Assembly (NCBI GenBank): GCA_902489945.1
Contig: CABUBZ010000005.1
Coordinates: forward strand, 1-47,896
Direction: 5' to 3'
DNA length: 47,896 nt
Origin: an uncultured Collinsella sp.
Lineage (GTDB): Bacteria > Actinomycetota > Coriobacteriia > Coriobacteriales > Coriobacteriaceae
In this document: positions 7,755-16,039 of the stretch, one piece after another
Layout of the letters: every line of letters begins with the position of its first letter
How positions within the stretch are numbered: position 1 is the stretch's first letter
The notes under the pieces: generated by a model
Databases searched by the model: none
Seen by the model: the letters and a program-made list of their open reading frames with translations, nothing else
Told to the model about the DNA's origin: nothing
Position numbers and translations under genes: made by a program

Positions 7755-8312
7755 ATGGCAGAAGAGAAGTATGTGCCGCGTCTGAAGACCAAGTACAACA
7801 ACGAGGTCAAGCAGCAGCTTCAGGACAAGTTCCAGTACGAGAACGTCATGATGATCCCCAAGTTTGAGAAGATCGTCGTGAACATGGGTGTCGGCGAGGC
7901 CGCTACCGATTCCAAGGCCATCGACGGTGCCGTGCGCGACCTGCGCGCCATCACCGGCCAGCAGCCGATGATCACCCGTGCCCGCAAGTCCATCGCTACC
8001 TTCCGCCTGCGCGCTGGTATGCCGATCGGCTGCAAGGTTACCCTGCGTGGCGACCGTATGTGGGAGTTCTTCGATCGTCTGACCTCCGTCGCGATCCCCC
8101 GTATCCGCGACTTCCGCGGCATCTCCGCCAAGAGCTTCGACGGCCGTGGTAACTTCTCCATGGGCGTCACCGAGCAGCTCATCTTCCCCGAGATCGACTT
8201 CGACTCCGTCGATCACCAGCGTGGTATGGACATCACTTTCGTGACCACCGCCAACACCGATGAGGAGGCCAAGGCCCTTCTGGACGCCTTCGGTTTCCCG
8301 TTCAAGAAATAG
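7755..8312 (+). CDS. rplE: 50S ribosomal protein L5
   Basis: 185 residues, the normal size for L5, which binds 5S rRNA in the central protuberance. Family motifs include KIVVNMGVGEA, DLRAITGQQP and SFDGRGNFSMGVTEQ. ATG 7755 follows AGAAGGAG. In most bacteria rplE follows rplN-rplX; here it is the first ribosomal gene after a catabolic cluster and has a structured ~140-base leader. Confidence 0.97.
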   Translation: MAEEKYVPRLKTKYNNEVKQQLQDKFQYENVMMIPKFEKIVVNMGVGEAATDSKAIDGAVRDLRAITGQQPMITRARKSIATFRLRAGMPIGCKVTLRGDRMWEFFDRLTSVAIPRIRDFRGISAKSFDGRGNFSMGVTEQLIFPEIDFDSVDHQRGMDITFVTTANTDEEAKALLDAFGFPFKK

Positions 8313-8391
8313 GTTCACCTGCCCTATAAGCGCCGTTCCCACAAGGGGGCGGCGCTTGGGGCGAACAATACTCTATGTGAGGAGGATATAA

Positions 8392-8577
8392 GTGGCTAAG
8401 ACATCGATGATCGTCAAGTGCAATCGCAAGCAGAAGTTCTCTACTCGTGAGTACACGCGCTGCCAGCGCTGCGGCCGTCCGCACTCTGTGTACCGCAAGT
8501 TCGGCCTGTGCCGTGTCTGCTTCCGTGAGCTTGCACTCAAGGGCGAGCTTCCCGGCGTTAAGAAGGCCAGCTGGTAA
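8392..8577 (+). CDS. rpsZ: 30S ribosomal protein S14, zinc type (S14Z)
   Basis: 61 residues, the short zinc-binding S14 of Gram-positives. Zinc ligands are CQRC and CRVC (residues 24-27 and 40-43). The start is GTG 8392, preceded by GAGGAGGAT, and the family N-terminus MAKTSMI confirms it. It lies 79 bases after rplE, a normal spc-operon position. Confidence 0.96.
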   Translation: MAKTSMIVKCNRKQKFSTREYTRCQRCGRPHSVYRKFGLCRVCFRELALKGELPGVKKASW

Positions 8578-8696
8578 GTCACTACCAGCGTTTCAAGCAT
8601 CAGTTTGGAACAGGGAAAACGCGCTAAATAGGCTTTGCCGTTAAGGGCGGCGAAGAACCAAGAGCACGTGTTCATCAAGAACGAAGGAGAATCTGT

Positions 8697-9095
8697 ATGA
8701 ACCTTACAGACCCGATCGCAGATATGCTTACGCGCATCCGTAACGCTAACTCTGTGAACAAGGCCACGGTCTCCATGCCGAGCAGCAAGAAGCTCGTCGA
8801 GATCGCTCGTGTTCTGCACGAGGAGGGCTACATCGAGGGCTACGATGTCGAGGACACCGTTCCCCAGAAGACTCTGCACATCACGCTTAAGTATGGTCCC
8901 AAGAAGGCTAAGGTCATCAACGGCATCCGCCGCATTTCCAAGCCGGGCCTGCGTAAGTACACCGGCGTTGCCGACATGCCCCGCGTCCGCGGTGGCCTTG
9001 GTACCGCCATTATTTCCACCAGCCATGGCGTCATGACCGACCGCGATGCTCGCAAGCACAACGTCGGCGGCGAGATCATCGCTTACGTCTGGTAA
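8697..9095 (+). CDS. rpsH: 30S ribosomal protein S8
   Basis: 132 residues, normal S8 size. It begins MNLTDPIADMLTRIRNA and has GLGTAIISTSHGVMTD near the C-terminus, the 16S rRNA-binding end. ATG 8697 follows GAAGGAG. S8 is the classical spc-operon regulator in E. coli, which makes it the first candidate for binding the rplE leader here. Confidence 0.97.
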   Translation: MNLTDPIADMLTRIRNANSVNKATVSMPSSKKLVEIARVLHEEGYIEGYDVEDTVPQKTLHITLKYGPKKAKVINGIRRISKPGLRKYTGVADMPRVRGGLGTAIISTSHGVMTDRDARKHNVGGEIIAYVW

Positions 9096-9128
9096 TTCGC
9101 TCGGTAGGTAGAAGGAAAGGAGATCACC

Positions 9129-9665
9129 GTGTCTCGTATCGGTAATAAGCCTGTCCAGATTCCCGCCGGAGTCGAAGTGGCAGTCAACGGCAACAACGTT
9201 GTCGTCAAGGGCCCCAAGGGCCAGCTCGAGCTCGATGTCTTTGAGAAGCTCGCTATCAACGTCGAGGACAACGTCCTCACCGTTTCCCGTCCCGACGACG
9301 AGCGTGAGACCCGTGCCCGCCACGGCCTCACCCGCGCCCTCATCCACAACATGGTTGTTGGCGTTTCCGAGGGCTTCGAGAAGAAGCTCGAGCTCGCCGG
9401 CGTCGGTTACCGCGTGCAGCAGAAGGGCAAGAACCTCGAGTTCTCCCTGGGCTTCTCGCACCCCGTGATCGTCGAGGCTCCCGAGGGCATCACCTTCGAG
9501 GTTCCCGACAACACCCACGTGAACGTCAAGGGTATCAACAAGCAGCAGGTCGGTCAGATCGCCGCTGAGATCCGCGGCCATCGTCCTCCCGAGCCTTACA
9601 AGGGCAAGGGTATCCACTACGTTGGCGAGCACATCCGCCGCAAGCTGGGTAAGGCCGCCAAGTAG
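9129..9665 (+). CDS. rplF: 50S ribosomal protein L6
   Basis: 178 residues, typical L6. It begins MSRIGNKPVQIPAGVEV, with the C-terminal signature PEPYKGKGIHYVGEHIRRK. Translation starts at GTG 9129 after GAAAGGAG. It sits 33 bases after rpsH in conserved spc order. Confidence 0.97.
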   Translation: MSRIGNKPVQIPAGVEVAVNGNNVVVKGPKGQLELDVFEKLAINVEDNVLTVSRPDDERETRARHGLTRALIHNMVVGVSEGFEKKLELAGVGYRVQQKGKNLEFSLGFSHPVIVEAPEGITFEVPDNTHVNVKGINKQQVGQIAAEIRGHRPPEPYKGKGIHYVGEHIRRKLGKAAK

Positions 9666-9740
9666 TCGTAACCGACTCACTCGCATAAGACCAGCACCCC
9701 GTCAGGTGCTGGCAAGATCAACCTTTTTAGGAGTTTACGT

Positions 9741-10109
9741 ATGAACAAGCATAAGGCGAAGCTGGAAGGCCTCAAGCGTCGTCAGCGTCGTGTTCGCGGC
9801 AAGGTCTCGGGTACCTCCGAGCGTCCGCGTCTTCGCGTGACCCGTACTAACGCCAACATCTATGCCCAGATCATCGACGACAGCAAGGGCTCCAGCCTGA
9901 CGCTCGTCTCTGCCTCGACCCTCGAGGCCGAGTTCAAGGGCACCCACACCTCGAACAAGGAGGCTGCGGAGAAGGTCGGTCAGCTCGTTGGCAAGCGTGC
10001 CATCGAGGCCGGCATCACCAAGGTCGCCTTCGATCGCGGTGGCCGTATCTACCATGGCCGCGTCAAGGCCCTCGCCGACGGTGCTCGTGCCGCCGGTCTC
10101 GAGTTCTAG
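9741..10109 (+). CDS. rplR: 50S ribosomal protein L18
   Basis: 122 residues, typical L18, a 5S rRNA-binding protein. Signatures are RPRLRVTRTNANIYAQII and AFDRGGRIYHGRVKALAD at the C-terminus. ATG 9741 is preceded by TAGGAG. The 75-base gap from rplF contains a small hairpin (CAGCACC/GGTGCTG, 9691-9712). Confidence 0.97.
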   Translation: MNKHKAKLEGLKRRQRRVRGKVSGTSERPRLRVTRTNANIYAQIIDDSKGSSLTLVSASTLEAEFKGTHTSNKEAAEKVGQLVGKRAIEAGITKVAFDRGGRIYHGRVKALADGARAAGLEF

Positions 10110-10123
10110 GAGGTATGTAGCAC

Positions 10124-10648
10124 ATGGCTCGTAATCAGAAGCAGCAGCGCGAGGCCTCCGAGTTCGAGGAGCGCGTCGTTTACATCAACCGCGTGTCGAA
10201 GACCGTCAAGGGTGGTCGTCGCATGAGCCTCGTCGCTCTCGTCGTCGTTGGCGACGGCAAGGGCAACGTCGGCGTTGGCATGGGCAAGTCCGCTGAGGTG
10301 CCCCTGGCCATCTCCAAGGCGTCTCTCGATGCCAAGAAGAACATGTTCCACGTGCCGGTGACCGAGCAGGGCACCATCCCGCACGAGGTTCTCGGCCACT
10401 TTGGTGCCGGCCGCATCATCATCAAGCCCGCTGTCGAGGGTACCGGCGTTATCGCCGGCGGCGCTGTGCGTCCCCTCTTTGAGCTTGCTGGCATCAAGAA
10501 CGTCCTGTCCAAGTCCCTCGGTACCGACAACGGCCTCAACATCATCAAGGCTGCCGTCGAGGGCCTCAAGGAGCTCTCCAGCCCTGAGGACGTCGCGGCT
10601 CGCCGTGGCCTGACGGTCTCCGAGATGTTCGTCGGTAAGGAGAACTAA
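10124..10648 (+). CDS. rpsE: 30S ribosomal protein S5
   Basis: 174 residues, typical S5. It has the S5 N-terminal RNA-binding domain (FEERVVYINRVSKTVKGGRR) and the C-terminal AGIKNVLSKSLGT segment. ATG 10124 follows AGGAGG. Genes rplR, rpsE, rpmD and rplO are packed with gaps of 2-15 bases, indicating translational coupling. Confidence 0.97.
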   Translation: MARNQKQQREASEFEERVVYINRVSKTVKGGRRMSLVALVVVGDGKGNVGVGMGKSAEVPLAISKASLDAKKNMFHVPVTEQGTIPHEVLGHFGAGRIIIKPAVEGTGVIAGGAVRPLFELAGIKNVLSKSLGTDNGLNIIKAAVEGLKELSSPEDVAARRGLTVSEMFVGKEN

Positions 10649-10650
10649 GC

Positions 10651-10833
10651 ATGGCTGACACCATCAAGATCAAGCAGGTCCGCAGCACCAACGGTTGCAA
10701 GCAGGACCAGGTCCGTACTGTCCGTGCCCTCGGTCTCCACAGGATCCGCGAGGTTCGCGAGATTGCTGACAACGAGTCCGTCCGCGGCATGATCTTCAAG
10801 GTCAAGCACCTTGTCGAGATTGTAGAGGAGTAG
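10651..10833 (+). CDS. rpmD: 50S ribosomal protein L30
   Basis: 60 residues, full-length bacterial L30. The signature LGLHRIREVREIADNESVRG lies in its middle. It starts 2 bases after rpsE and ends 3 bases before rplO. Confidence 0.95.
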   Translation: MADTIKIKQVRSTNGCKQDQVRTVRALGLHRIREVREIADNESVRGMIFKVKHLVEIVEE

Positions 10834-10836
10834 CAA

Positions 10837-11286
10837 ATGCAGCTTCACGATCTTACTCCCGCGCCCGGTTCCACTAAGAACCGCAAGCGCGTCGGCCGTG
10901 GCAATTCTTCGGGTCACGGCACCACTTCTGGCCGCGGTCAGAAGGGCCAGGGCTCTCGCTCTGGTGGCACCAAGGGTGCCGGCTTCGAGGGTGGCCAGAC
11001 TCCGCTGGCTATGCGCCTGCCCAAGCTTCCGGGCTTCCGCAACCCCCGTCGTATCGAGTACACCGCTGTTAACGTTGAGCGTCTCGAGCGTAAGTTCGAG
11101 GACGGCGCTGTGATCGACGGTGCCGCTCTTAAGGCCGCTCGCATCACCAAGAGCGAGTTCGAGCCCGTCAAGGTGCTCGGCAATGGTGAGCTCACCAAGA
11201 AGTTCACGGTCAAGGTCGACAAGGTCAGCGCTTCTGCACAGGCCAAGATCGAGGCCGCCGGCGGAAAGGTCGAGCTGCCGTGCTAA
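10837..11286 (+). CDS. rplO: 50S ribosomal protein L15
   Basis: 149 residues, typical L15. It starts MQLHDLTPAPGSTKNRKRVG, with the Gly/Lys-rich GRGNSSGHGTTSGRGQKGQG loop and the C-terminal AKIEAAGGKVEL signature. It overlaps the GTG start of secY by 7 bases. Confidence 0.97.
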   Translation: MQLHDLTPAPGSTKNRKRVGRGNSSGHGTTSGRGQKGQGSRSGGTKGAGFEGGQTPLAMRLPKLPGFRNPRRIEYTAVNVERLERKFEDGAVIDGAALKAARITKSEFEPVKVLGNGELTKKFTVKVDKVSASAQAKIEAAGGKVELPC

Positions 11287-12566
11287 ATGGTCTTAAGAAT
11301 GCTTTCCGCATCAAAGAATTGCGCGAAAAGATTCTTTTTACCATAGCTATGCTCGTCGTGTACCGCATTGGTGCGCACGTTCCTGTGCCCGGCATTCCCT
11401 TCCAGGGGATGCTGGGCCTTTTCTCGACCGATAACAATTCGGTCGCCGCAGGTGCTATGGCCCTCCTGAATCTTTTCTCTGGCGGCGCGTTGAGCTATGT
11501 GTCGGTGTTTTCGCTGGGCATCATGCCTTACATCACCAGCTCGATCATCCTCCAGATGCTCCAGGCCGTTGTGCCTTCCCTGCATGAGCTTGCCCGCGAG
11601 GGCGAGGTCGGTCAGACCAAGATTACGCAGTATTCGCGTTACCTCACCCTGGCTCTGGCAATCCTCAACTCCGTGGGTTACCTCTTCCTCTTTAAGAGCT
11701 TCGGCATCAGCTTCAATGGCGCCGGCGCTCCCGAGATCATCTTCGACCTCATGATCGTCGGCACGCTTACCGCGGGCGCCATGCTGATCATGTGGATTGG
11801 TGAGCTCATCACCCAGCGCGGTATCGGCAATGGCATGTCGCTGATCATCTTTGCGAACATCATGGCCGGCCTGCCGCAGGCTATCTTCTCCAGCACCGAG
11901 GGCAATGCCGGTAGCATCATCACCATGGTGATCATCTGCGCCATCATCCTGCTGGTTATCCCGCTGATTGTTTTCCTTGAGCGCGGCCAGCGCCGCATCC
12001 CGGTCTCCTACGCCAAACGCGTCGTTGGCCGTCGCATGATGGGTGGCCAGACCACCTATCTGCCCATCAAGGTCAACACCGCGGGTGTCGTGCCGATCAT
12101 CTTCGCTTCGGCGCTGCTGTACTTCCCGGCTCAGATTGCCGTGTTCTTCCCCGGCATCGGCTGGATTCAGGCAGTTGCCTCCGCGCTTTCGACCGGTTGG
12201 CTCAACTGGGTGCTTAACGTTGTCCTCATCGTGTTCTTCGCGTACTTCTACACCTCCATGGTGTTCAACCCCGATGACACGGCCGACAACCTTAAGAAGC
12301 AGGGCGGCTTTATTCCGGGCGTGCGTCCGGGTAGGGCTACCGCGGCCTACATCAAGAACGCGCTCAATAAGATCACGCTTCCCAGCGCTGTCTTTTTGGC
12401 GCTCATCGCCATCGTGCCTTCGATCATCTTCTCCTTCACGGGTAACCAGCTGATCCAGGCATTTGGCGGCACGTCCATCCTCATCATGGTCGGCGTCGTG
12501 CTCGACACGGTCGATAAGCTCGAAGGCCAGATCAAGATGTATGATTACGATGGATTCTTTAAATAG
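11280..12566 (+). CDS. secY: Protein translocase subunit SecY
   Basis: 428 residues, the central ten-helix pore of the Sec translocon. Signatures include GIMPYITSSIILQML (helix 2 region), GIGNGMSLIIFANI, RRIPVSYAKR (the cytosolic loop contacting SecA/ribosome) and QGGFIPGVRPGRATA. The start is GTG 11280, inside the end of rplO, a 7-base overlap suggesting coupled translation. Its partner SecA is encoded at 40420 in this window. Confidence 0.97.
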   Translation: MLNGLKNAFRIKELREKILFTIAMLVVYRIGAHVPVPGIPFQGMLGLFSTDNNSVAAGAMALLNLFSGGALSYVSVFSLGIMPYITSSIILQMLQAVVPSLHELAREGEVGQTKITQYSRYLTLALAILNSVGYLFLFKSFGISFNGAGAPEIIFDLMIVGTLTAGAMLIMWIGELITQRGIGNGMSLIIFANIMAGLPQAIFSSTEGNAGSIITMVIICAIILLVIPLIVFLERGQRRIPVSYAKRVVGRRMMGGQTTYLPIKVNTAGVVPIIFASALLYFPAQIAVFFPGIGWIQAVASALSTGWLNWVLNVVLIVFFAYFYTSMVFNPDDTADNLKKQGGFIPGVRPGRATAAYIKNALNKITLPSAVFLALIAIVPSIIFSFTGNQLIQAFGGTSILIMVGVVLDTVDKLEGQIKMYDYDGFFK

Positions 12567-12584
12567 GCTAGAGGAGGATTGCTC

Positions 12585-13211
12585 ATGAACCTCGTATTGC
12601 TCGGAGCTCCGGGTGCCGGTAAGGGCACCGTCGCACAGGAGCTCGTCGCCGAGTTTGGCGTCGCTCACATTTCCACGGGCGACCTGCTGCGTGCTGCCGT
12701 TAAGGGTGGCACCGAGCTTGGTATTCAGGCTAAGAAGTACATGGACGCTGGCGAGCTCGTTCCCGACCAGCTCGTGATCGACCTTGTCAAGGAGCGCCTT
12801 GCCGCCGATGACGCCCAGCAGGGCTTCATCCTCGACGGCTTCCCGCGCAACACCGCCCAGGCTGTGACGCTCGATTCCGAGCTCTCCGCCATGGGTCGCG
12901 AGATCGATTGCGCCCTTCTGGTCGATGTGGCCCCCGAGGTCATCATCGATCGTCTGTCTTCGCGTCGCACCTGCCGCGCCTGCGGTTACACCGGCACCGC
13001 CGCCGATGTCACCTGCCCCAAGTGCGCCGGCGAGATGTATCAGCGCGACGACGACAAGCCCGAGACCATCAAGAACCGTCTCGACGTCTACGAGAAGTCC
13101 ACGAGCCCGCTCGTCGACTACTATCGTGGCCAGGGTCTGCTCAAGTCGGTCAACGGTGACCAGGCTCGCGAGACCGTGTACGGGGATGTCAAAGAGGCTC
13201 TCGGTCTATGA
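12585..13211 (+). CDS. adk: Adenylate kinase
   Basis: 208 residues; interconverts ATP + AMP and 2 ADP. The P-loop is GAPGAGKGT at residues 7-15 and the AMP-binding signature is FILDGFPRNTAQA. The LID domain is the zinc type: CRACGYTG and CPKCAGEMYQRDDD provide four cysteines. ATG 12585 is preferred over TTG 12579 because GAGGAGG (12571-12577) is correctly spaced. It ends in TGA, overlapping the map start as ATGA; this is one of only three genes in the window that stop at TGA. Confidence 0.97.
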   Translation: MNLVLLGAPGAGKGTVAQELVAEFGVAHISTGDLLRAAVKGGTELGIQAKKYMDAGELVPDQLVIDLVKERLAADDAQQGFILDGFPRNTAQAVTLDSELSAMGREIDCALLVDVAPEVIIDRLSSRRTCRACGYTGTAADVTCPKCAGEMYQRDDDKPETIKNRLDVYEKSTSPLVDYYRGQGLLKSVNGDQARETVYGDVKEALGL

Positions 13212-13996
13212 TCAAGATTAAGTCTGCAACGCAAATCGAGCAGATGAAGAAGGCAGGAGCGCTATCTAAGATGGCGCTCCGCCACGTTGGAGCCATGGTG
13301 CGCCCCGGCGTTTCGACTTTTGAGCTCGATCAGCTCGCGGAGCAGATTATCCGCATGCATGGCGGCACCCCGGCCTTTAAGGGTTACGGCGGGTTCCCGG
13401 GGACCATTTGCGCATCGATCAACGATGCCGTGGTCCACGGTATTCCCAACCCCGACATGATCCTGCGCGATGGCGATATCATCTCCATCGATACGGGAGC
13501 CGTTGTCGACGGTTGGGTCGGCGATAACGCTTGGACGTTTTTCGTCGGTACCCCTACGCCCGAAGCCAAGGCTTTGTGCGAGGTCACGCGCGATTGCCTT
13601 AAGGCTGCCATCGAGCAGGCTGTTCCCGGTAACCATATCGGGGACGTCGGTTATGCCGTTCAGTCCCTCGCCGAGTCTCACGGTTACGGCGTGCTTCGTG
13701 ATTATGTGGGCCATGGCATTGGCCGCGTGATGCACGAGGACCCCAACGTTCCTAACTATGGAAAGAAGGGGAGGGGCGTTCGCCTCCAGGCCGGCATGGT
13801 CATTGCCATCGAACCGATGGTTACGATGGGCTCCAACCATGTGAGCACGGGCTCCGACGGTTGGATTGTTACGACCAACGACCACCTGCCCGCCGCGCAC
13901 TATGAGAACACCGTCGCCATTACCAATGACGGTCCGGTGATTCTCACCACCGACGCGCAAGGTGCTTGGTGTTCGCTCCAAGGCGGAGAAATGTAA
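13208..13996 (+). CDS. map: Methionine aminopeptidase, type I
   Basis: 262 residues; removes the initiator methionine from nascent proteins. The five metal ligands of the pita-bread fold are visible: SIDTGAVVDGWVGDN (two Asp), GHGIGRVMHEDPNVP (His), AIEPMVTMGS (Glu) and a Glu near the C-terminus (YENTVAITNDGP). Four-base overlap with adk. Confidence 0.96.
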   Translation: MIKIKSATQIEQMKKAGALSKMALRHVGAMVRPGVSTFELDQLAEQIIRMHGGTPAFKGYGGFPGTICASINDAVVHGIPNPDMILRDGDIISIDTGAVVDGWVGDNAWTFFVGTPTPEAKALCEVTRDCLKAAIEQAVPGNHIGDVGYAVQSLAESHGYGVLRDYVGHGIGRVMHEDPNVPNYGKKGRGVRLQAGMVIAIEPMVTMGSNHVSTGSDGWIVTTNDHLPAAHYENTVAITNDGPVILTTDAQGAWCSLQGGEM

Positions 13997-14032
13997 CAAG
14001 TTCCACTTAGATGTGGAGCCATTACGAAGATA

Positions 14033-14061
14033 TTACGATACGTGCATGCGTATTGTAGAAT
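14033..14061 (+). promoter_or_regulatory. Putative infA promoter
   Basis: The 104-base gap before infA is AT-rich. TAGAAT (14056-14061) with TTACGA (14033-14038) at 17-bp spacing is a plausible promoter, which would split map and infA into different transcripts. Confidence 0.4.
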
Positions 14062-14100
14062 ACTCAATCGCTGTCGTTTTCTAGAGAAAGATGATTGCTT

Positions 14101-14319
14101 GTGAAGAAGGAAGACGCAATTGAGCTCGAGGGTACGGTAAAGGAGCCGTTGCCCAATGCCATGTTTAAGGTCGAGCTCGAGAACGGTCATTCGGTTCTGT
14201 GCAACATTTCTGGCAAGATCCGAATGAATTACATCCGTATTCTCCCCGGTGACAGGGTTGTCGTGGAGCTTTCCCCGTACGACCTGACCCGCGGCCGCAT
14301 CACCTATCGCTACAAATAG
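14101..14319 (+). CDS. infA: Translation initiation factor IF-1
   Basis: 72 residues, the standard IF-1 OB-fold protein that occupies the ribosomal A site during initiation. The core PNAMFKVELENGHSVLCNIS and the end PYDLTRGRITYRYK are typical. GTG 14101 gives the canonical N-terminus (MKKEDAIELEG); TTG 14095 would add two residues. A 150-base gap separates it from rpmJ. Confidence 0.95.
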   Translation: MKKEDAIELEGTVKEPLPNAMFKVELENGHSVLCNISGKIRMNYIRILPGDRVVVELSPYDLTRGRITYRYK

Positions 14320-14344
14320 CGGCACGCATACACGCACTCCATTT

Positions 14345-14420
14345 CCGGCTGCAGGCTTAGCTCAACCTACGGTCGGATTGTGTGTGAAGACCAGCCATAG
14401 TTTTAAACGCCTGCGGCTGG
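14345..14420 (+). promoter_or_regulatory. Possible alpha-operon mRNA leader with alternative pairings
   Basis: The 150-base gap before rpmJ has a segment GCCTGCGGCTGG (14409-14420) that can pair either with CCGGCTGCAGGC (14345-14356; 10 of 12 Watson-Crick, rest G-T/A-G) or, by its GGCTGG end, perfectly with CCAGCC (14391-14396). Mutually exclusive stems upstream of an operon that encodes S4 fit a ribosomal-protein-controlled leader; this is inference. Confidence 0.35.
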
Positions 14421-14469
14421 GCGAGTAGATAGTAGGGAAGTAGTTTGAGCGCTACCGAAAGGAAGAACG

Positions 14470-14583
14470 ATGAAGGTACGTCCTTCGGTCAAGAAGATGT
14501 GCGATAAGTGCAAAATCATTAGGCGCCATGGCAAGGTCCTCGTCATTTGCGAGAACCCCCGTCATAAGCAGCGTCAGGGTTAA
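14470..14583 (+). CDS. rpmJ: 50S ribosomal protein L36
   Basis: 37 residues, the smallest ribosomal protein, easily missed because of its length. The sequence begins MKVRPSVKKMCDKCKIIRR and carries the zinc-ribbon pattern CDKC then C and H (ICENPRHKQ), so it is the zinc-binding form. ATG 14470 follows AAAGGAAG. It precedes rpsM by 14 bases. Confidence 0.96.
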   Translation: MKVRPSVKKMCDKCKIIRRHGKVLVICENPRHKQRQG

Positions 14584-14597
14584 GAGAGGAGACTACG

Positions 14598-14972
14598 TTG
14601 GCCCGTATTAATGGTGTCGACCTCCCGCGTGAGAAGCGCGTTGAGATCGGTCTGACCTACATTTACGGCATCGGCCGCACCACTGCGACGAAGATTTGCG
14701 TCGAGTGCAACGTTAACGTGGATACGCGCGTTAAGGACCTCACCGAGGATGAGGTTAACGCCATCCGCGATTATATCGATAAGAACCAGATCATGGTTGA
14801 GGGCGACCTCCGCCGTGAGCGCAACCAGAACGTCAAGCGCCTTATGGACATCGGCTGCAACCGCGGCCTTCGTCACCGCAAGGGCCTCCCGGTCCGCGGC
14901 CAGCGCACCCACACTAACGCTCGTACCCGCAAGGGCCCGAAGCGTCAGATCGGTGCTAAGAAGAAGAAATAA
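14598..14972 (+). CDS. rpsM: 30S ribosomal protein S13
   Basis: 124 residues, typical S13 at the subunit interface. It begins MARINGVDLPREKRVEIGLT and ends with the basic RGQRTHTNARTRKGPKR tail. The start codon is TTG 14598 after AGAGGAG; the conserved N-terminus leaves no other choice. Confidence 0.97.
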   Translation: MARINGVDLPREKRVEIGLTYIYGIGRTTATKICVECNVNVDTRVKDLTEDEVNAIRDYIDKNQIMVEGDLRRERNQNVKRLMDIGCNRGLRHRKGLPVRGQRTHTNARTRKGPKRQIGAKKKK

Positions 14973-14986
14973 GGAGCGCTAGATAG

Positions 14987-15391
14987 ATGGCTACTGCTAA
15001 GAAGAACGTACGCGCTGCCCGTCTGAAGCGCGCGGACCGTAAGAACATTTCCGTGGGCCAGGCTCACATTCGTTCTACGTTCAACAACACGATCGTTTCG
15101 ATCACCGATCCCCAGGGCAACGTCATTTCCTGGAAGTCGGCTGGCCAGGTGGGCTTCAAGGGCTCCCGTAAGTCCACGCCGTTCGCTGCCCAGATGGCTG
15201 CCGAGGCTGCTGCCAAGCAGGCCATGGAGCACGGTATGAAGAAGGTTTCCGTCTTCGTCAAGGGCCCCGGCTCCGGTCGTGAGACCGCCATCCGCTCCCT
15301 CCAGGCTGCTGGCCTCGAGGTCTCGAGCATCCAGGACAAGACCCCCATCCCGCACAACGGCTGCCGCCCCAAGAAGCGTCGCCGCGTGTAA
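14987..15391 (+). CDS. rpsK: 30S ribosomal protein S11
   Basis: 134 residues, typical S11. Signatures include HIRSTFNNTIVSITDPQGN, GPGSGRETAIRSLQAAGLEV and the C-terminal HNGCRPKKRRRV. It follows rpsM by 14 bases with AAGGAG before the ATG. Confidence 0.97.
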   Translation: MATAKKNVRAARLKRADRKNISVGQAHIRSTFNNTIVSITDPQGNVISWKSAGQVGFKGSRKSTPFAAQMAAEAAAKQAMEHGMKKVSVFVKGPGSGRETAIRSLQAAGLEVSSIQDKTPIPHNGCRPKKRRRV

Positions 15392-15410
15392 CTGAAAGGA
15401 TCGTATCAAT

Positions 15411-16007
15411 ATGGCAATCGACAGGACTCCTGTTCTTAAGCGCTGCCGTCAGCTCGGGATCGATCCCGCTGAGCTCGGTTACAGCAGCAAGAAGGAATCT
15501 ATCCGTCAGCCCAAGCGCCGTCGCAAGGAATCTGAGTACGGCATGCAGCTGCGCGAGAAGCAGAAGGTCAAGTTTATCTATGGCGTTCTGGAGAAGCAGT
15601 TCCACGGCTACTTCAACAAGGCCCGCAAGATGAACGGCGTCACCGGTGAGAACCTCATGATCATCCTTGAGTCTCGCCTCGACAACGTCGTCTTCCGTCT
15701 TGGCTTCGCCCGTACCCGCAAAGAGGCTCGTCAGTCCGTCCGTCACGGTCACTTCACCGTGAACGGCAAGCGCGTGGACATCCCGTCCTACCGCGTCAAG
15801 GCCGGCGACGTCGTCGCTGTCGGCGAGAAGTTCCGTGACCTCCTCCCCATCAAGGAGGCCCTGATTTCCTCCGAGCGCTTTGAGGTCCCTGGCTGGCTCG
15901 AGGTCGATATCGAGAAGCTGTCTGGTAACGTGCTCGCTCTGCCGACGCGTGAGCAGATCAGCGGTGATATCAACGAGCAGCTCATCGTCGAGCTCTACTC
16001 TAAGTAG
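15411..16007 (+). CDS. rpsD: 30S ribosomal protein S4
   Basis: 198 residues, with an S4 RNA-binding domain (SRLDNVVFRLGFARTRKEAR) around residues 88-107. The N-terminal zinc cysteines of some S4 proteins are absent: only one cysteine (CRQLG) is seen, so this is the C-minus type. In E. coli S4 represses the alpha operon, which makes the leader before rpmJ of interest. Confidence 0.96.
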   Translation: MAIDRTPVLKRCRQLGIDPAELGYSSKKESIRQPKRRRKESEYGMQLREKQKVKFIYGVLEKQFHGYFNKARKMNGVTGENLMIILESRLDNVVFRLGFARTRKEARQSVRHGHFTVNGKRVDIPSYRVKAGDVVAVGEKFRDLLPIKEALISSERFEVPGWLEVDIEKLSGNVLALPTREQISGDINEQLIVELYSK

Positions 16008-16039
16008 TCCATCCGGGCTGCTGAGGCTGGAGGTAATAC

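Noticed and set aside
11283..12668. Long antisense frame opposite secY and adk
   Set aside because: Same codon-bias shadow; secY and adk are unambiguous and the antisense product is Asp/His/Arg-rich without motifs.
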